A stretch of 64,000 nt of DNA, taken from Catalinimonas alkaloidigena (GTDB lineage Bacteria; Bacteroidota; Bacteroidia; Cytophagales; Flexibacteraceae). The notes under the pieces were generated by a model, which was not told where the DNA came from, did not search any database, and worked only from the letters and a program-made list of their open reading frames with translations. The position numbers and the translations under genes are program-made. Positions within the stretch are counted from its first letter, which is position 1. The number at the start of each line of letters is the position of its first letter. The stretch lies in the NCBI RefSeq assembly GCF_900100765.1, contig NZ_FNFO01000002.1, positions 124,001-188,000 on the forward strand, given 5' to 3'. This document shows, one piece after another, positions 63,785-64,000 of this stretch.

Positions 63785-64000
63785 CGAGCGGCCGCCTCTT
63801 TGGTGAAATGCCGGGATACCCCGAAGGGTACGAATTTCAGTCCCGGCTGGAACTGTCGTTGAGTGGCGTTCATGCTCCCCGGCAGGCCGGCATCAGCGGT
63901 AATCAACAGGAAGGCGCCGATTCTGTTGTGATTTCAGGTGGGTACGAAGACGACGAAGACTACGGCGACGAAATCATCTACACGGGGCACGGCGGTCGTG
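63781..64000 (+). CDS. SRA-YDG domain protein, N-terminal part (runs off window end)
   Basis: GTG 63781 overlaps the DUF885 stop (GTGA) and the frame stays open to base 64000, 73 codons. It reads LFGEMPGYPEGYEFQSRLEL, GVHAPRQAGISGNQQEGADS, VVISGGYEDDEDYGDEIIYT, GHGGR: the N-terminus of an SAD/SRA (YDG) domain that flips out modified cytosines. In bacteria this domain often starts modification-dependent HNH endonucleases (type IV-like). Start could also be the in-frame ATG 63808, but that would cut the FGEMPG motif. Confidence 0.85.
   Translation, partial: MTSGRLFGEMPGYPEGYEFQSRLELSLSGVHAPRQAGISGNQQEGADSVVISGGYEDDEDYGDEIIYTGHGGR

Overview
The window reads as chromosomal DNA of a Bacteroidota bacterium, most likely class Cytophagia (order Cytophagales), with a GC-rich coding background (high 50s percent by eye). 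Pointers to this group are: a T9SS type A C-terminal sorting domain on the PhoD-like phosphatase; an outer-membrane beta-barrel protein with a carboxypeptidase-like N-terminal domain beside a two-component pair; RecR and ClpS of Bacteroidota type; TAnnTTTG -7-like promoter elements; poor Shine-Dalgarno sequences; and many short lipoproteins and signal-peptide proteins. No rRNA, tRNA, CRISPR array, prophage or intact insertion sequence was seen.

Layout. 0-1 kb: end of a Ser/Thr kinase gene and its ECF sigma factor (minus strand). 1.2-7 kb: MscS channel, response regulator, histidine kinase, outer-membrane barrel protein. 7-8.3 kb: phosphopantetheinyl transferase and redoxin. 8.5-12.2 kb: a periplasmic PaoABC-type molybdenum aldehyde oxidoreductase operon. 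12.5-20 kb: small lipoprotein and thioesterase genes, a cytochrome b/molybdopterin oxidoreductase pair, DUF1223, two low-GC unknown genes (one frameshifted), and a class C serine hydrolase. 20.1-22.4 kb: a BlaI repressor with an M56 metalloprotease whose C-terminal half looks like two POTRA domains plus a GldM-like end. 22.5-29.8 kb: esterase, OsmC, DUF2147, M1 peptidase, DUF5996 and unknowns. 29.9-43.5 kb: a carbohydrate locus (phosphotriesterase-like lactonase, BNR/GH93-like, GH43, PHP-like metallohydrolase, galM, galK, GH42, sodium:solute symporter) suited to arabinan/galactan-type glycans and lacking SusC/SusD. 43.5-46.8 kb: clpS, recR and a glycosyltransferase fusion. 47-54 kb: PhoD phosphatase, beta-helix protein, Tricorn-type S41 protease. 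55-58.7 kb: a copper-handling module (HMA-AraC regulator, Cys-rich copper-storage protein, CopZ-like chaperone, CPH-type P-ATPase). 58.7-64 kb: NrtR/AraR-like Nudix regulator, esterase, amidohydrolase, DUF885 protein, and the start of an SRA-YDG gene that runs off the window.

Most notable observations: the M56-POTRA fusion with its BlaI partner and a large inverted repeat upstream; a GH42 beta-galactosidase interrupted by one in-frame amber codon exactly at a conserved Gln; a lipoprotein gene broken by two tandem microduplications (19 and 14 nt) that together restore the frame; a frameshifted small secreted-protein gene; a cluster of three strong hairpins with a possibly related element elsewhere; and a compact copper module led by an HMA-like/AraC fusion. 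All function calls come from reading motifs and family resemblance; no database search was possible.
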